A stretch of 64,000 bases of DNA from DASUXY01 sp035301985 (GTDB taxonomy: Bacteria; Bacillota; Bacilli; Bacillales; Amphibacillaceae): positions 1 to 64,000 of the forward strand of contig DATGTE010000023.1 in NCBI GenBank assembly GCA_035301985.1, read 5' to 3'. Below, piece by piece: positions 63,640-64,000 of the stretch. Positions within the stretch are counted from its first letter, which is position 1. Each line of letters starts with the position of its first letter. The notes below the pieces were generated by a model. The model saw only the letters and a list, made by a program, of their open reading frames with translations. It had not been told where the DNA came from and did not search any database. The position numbers and the translations under genes are program-made.

Positions 63640-64000
63640 TTAGAAAAACTGAATCAAATGCAACAGAGGAAATACGAATAACATGCTGTCCATTCGGTCA
63701 AGTATACCTCCATGACCAGGTAAAAGTTTACCTGAATCTTTCACTTCGTAATGTCGCTTATACGCAGAGGCTACTAAATCTCCAATTTGTCCGAACATAG
63801 AAGCAATAATAATCACCCCTAATAACGCGAATAAAGAATCAGACATGGGGATGAAATAATGGTATACAAAACCGACTACAACTGCAAGCAATATTCCCCC
63901 GAGAGCGCCGCCAATTGTTTTATTTGGGCTAATCTGTGGCCATAGCTTTCGTTTTCCAAATGACCGCCCAAAAAAATAAGCCCCGGTGTCGGTCGACCAT
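63640..64000 (-). CDS. cdsA: Phosphatidate cytidylyltransferase CdsA (partial)
   Basis: The frame is open from the stop at 63640 to the window edge, giving the C-terminal 119 residues. It carries the family signature: STDTGAYFFGR, SPNKTIGGALGG and the final SMFGQIGDL..S..KR..KDSG..LPGHGGILDR, with membrane helices between. The enzyme makes CDP-diacylglycerol for phospholipid synthesis, the substrate of PgsA found at 24.5 kb. The N-terminal membrane part lies beyond 64000. Confidence 0.95.
   Translation of the reverse strand, partial: WSTDTGAYFFGRSFGKRKLWPQISPNKTIGGALGGILLAVVVGFVYHYFIPMSDSLFALLGVIIIASMFGQIGDLVASAYKRHYEVKDSGKLLPGHGGILDRMDSMLFVFPLLHLIQFF

Overview
This window looks like a chromosomal segment of a spore-forming member of the Bacillaceae. 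The evidence is gene order: reading leftwards on the minus strand, cdsA-rasP-polC-rimP-nusA-ylxRQ-infB-ylxP-rbfA-truB-ribF-rpsO-pnp-ylxY-mlpA-ymxH-dpaAB-asd-dapGA-tepA-ylzJ-spoIIIE-ymfC-nupNOPQ-ymfFH-ymfJ-ymfK-rodZ-pgsA-cinA-recA-rny-ymdB follows the well-known Bacillus subtilis backbone. The dipicolinate synthase genes (dpaAB), spoIIIE and a Spo0E-type phosphatase imply sporulation. The style would fit the Virgibacillus/Lentibacillus/Oceanobacillus group, but I cannot fix the genus from sequence alone.

Layout. 1-1.7 kb: a DDE transposase gene with a 151-nt nested inverted repeat behind it. 1.9-8.7 kb: a patchwork of small conserved genes (ykuE, an SCO1 lipoprotein, ykyB, an EamA exporter, a RIC/ScdA repair protein, spo0E, a PilZ protein, signal peptidase I) with decayed genes between them: a frameshifted fbpB-like gene and a gutted patA aminotransferase. 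8.7-21.7 kb: a likely 28-residue membrane peptide, a membrane zinc-ribbon protein next to a membrane serine protease, a PAS-GGDEF-EAL protein, a KtrB/D potassium channel subunit, ywpF, moaA, moeA, an orphan lipoprotein, ymdB and rny. 22-64 kb: the core backbone from recA to cdsA, almost entirely on the minus strand and arranged in operons ended by clear hairpin terminators.

The most unusual content is in the left third. A family of about 119-bp intergenic units, some extended to 160-180 bp, occurs in four clusters between 3.4 and 19.3 kb. Each unit starts with ATAAAG[C/T]GAAAC and carries two hairpins whose arms differ between copies by matching changes. In three cases the unit begins inside or directly on a stop codon, so it supplies the gene's end. 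I saw no copy in the 42 kb to the right of recA. Triplet composition also shifts between rny and recA (many CCG/CGG on the left, few on the right).

Compared with the usual backbone, three genes are absent from their expected places: proS (between rasP and polC), rnjB (between dapA and tepA) and ymfI (between ymfH and ymfJ). Functionally the right side joins translation and RNA genes (rimP, nusA, infB, rbfA, truB, rpsO, pnp), lysine/dipicolinate synthesis (asd, dapG, dapA, dpaAB), DNA handling (polC, spoIIIE, recA), nucleoside uptake (nupNOPQ), and envelope functions (cdsA, rasP, pgsA, rodZ).
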